Positions 44,460 to 44,748 of a stretch of DNA of 44,748 nt are shown here, one piece after another. The notes under the pieces were generated by a model, which saw nothing but the letters and a program-made list of their open reading frames with translations, did not search any database and was not told the DNA's origin. A program made the translations under genes and the position numbers. The first letter of the stretch is position 1; each line of letters begins with the position of its first letter. The stretch comes from Solirubrobacterales bacterium. GTDB lineage: Bacteria > Actinomycetota > Thermoleophilia > Solirubrobacterales > 70-9. The stretch covers positions 1 to 44,748 of the forward strand of contig JADGPJ010000015.1 of assembly GCA_017882505.1 (NCBI GenBank). Direction: 5' to 3'.

Positions 44460-44748
44460 AGCCGAAAGACAAGCAGGAGTACCTCGAGGAATACGAGATC
44501 TTCAAGAAGAAGGGCAAGCCCTTCTTCCCCTACGCGGTGCTGAAGGACTCGACGATGGCGCTGATCGTCGTCGCCGTGATCATCGCGATGTCGTTGATCC
44601 TCGGCGCCGAGCAGGGCCCGAAGGCGGACCCCACCTCGACCACCTACGTGCCGCGGCCCGAGTGGTACTTCTTCTTCCTCTTCGAGGTCCTGCGCGTGAT
44701 CAAGCCGCCGGAGCTGGTCCCGATCGCGACGATCGGGATCCCGACGAT
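44456..44748 (+). CDS. Cytochrome b C-terminal half (subunit IV-like), 5' part
   Basis: The first 97 residues of a protein running out of the window. A charged head (KPKDKQEYLEEYEIFKKKGKP) precedes one helix (MALIVVAVIIAMSLILGA), then the Qo-site PEWY motif in YVPRPEWYFFFLFEVLR. The ATG overlaps the previous stop by 4 nt. In relatives a cytochrome c domain may follow at the C-terminus, which cannot be seen here. Confidence 0.9.
   Translation, partial: MKPKDKQEYLEEYEIFKKKGKPFFPYAVLKDSTMALIVVAVIIAMSLILGAEQGPKADPTSTTYVPRPEWYFFFLFEVLRVIKPPELVPIATIGIPT

Overview
The window is a GC-rich, gene-dense stretch of an actinobacterial chromosome covering the replication-origin neighbourhood. Two hallmark actinobacterial clusters are present: the division/signalling cluster fhaA-fhaB-pstP-rodA-pbpA-pknB, and dnaA-dnaN-recF-dciA-gyrB-gyrA facing away from rpmH-rnpA-yidD-yidC. 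Gene content and style (split b6f-like cytochrome b, very GC-rich codon use, many leaderless-looking starts) suggest a deep-branching lineage such as the Thermoleophilia/Solirubrobacterales; that placement is inference. No rRNA operon, prophage, insertion sequence, CRISPR array or defence island is visible.

Layout. 1-2.5 kb: the end of uppP, purM and a DsbA-like protein. 2.5-12.5 kb: a signalling and cell-wall block with three Ser/Thr kinases, a PP2C phosphatase, two FHA proteins, a SEDS glycosyltransferase and a class B PBP. 12.5-15.4 kb: a CARDB-domain exported protein, pheA, an HNH protein and a 380-bp intergenic region with two related long inverted repeats. 15.4-24.5 kb, minus strand: gyrA, gyrB, dciA, recF, dnaN, dnaA, with a probable short oriC between dnaN and dnaA. 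24.5-29.2 kb: rpmH, rnpA, yidD, yidC, the oppositely oriented rsmG-jag pair, parA, parB and tRNA-Ile; a parS-like site lies in the rnpA/yidD junction. 29.2-38.3 kb: bifunctional nuclease, aminotransferase, phosphodiesterase, a membrane GT-C-like protein, ymdB and an ABC-2 exporter. 38.3-42.1 kb: a haem block with hemB, a fused siroheme-decarboxylase-like gene, hemL and a small gene. 42.2-44.7 kb: a secreted protein and the start of a bc/b6f complex operon.

How the genes work together: the kinase/phosphatase/FHA set likely controls peptidoglycan synthesis by the neighbouring RodA/PbpA pair, with PASTA repeats as the external sensor. DnaA, DnaN, RecF, DciA and gyrase form the replication module, ParA/ParB/parS the segregation module and RnpA/YidD/YidC the RNase P and membrane-insertion module. 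HemB and HemL make tetrapyrrole precursors that the siroheme-decarboxylase-like protein and the cytochrome b genes would use downstream.

Most unusual signals: (1) glutamate codons flip from GAG in cytoplasmic segments to GAA in extracytoplasmic segments of many membrane and exported proteins; (2) a -10 hexamer of form TAnnnT recurs 6-10 nt before start codons; (3) related long palindromic elements, one entering the 3' end of gyrA, and another long palindrome lying inside a coding sequence; (4) a terminator-like hairpin directly before gyrB; (5) a probable AUC start for fhaA; (6) the fused AhbA/AhbB-type gene among haem genes.
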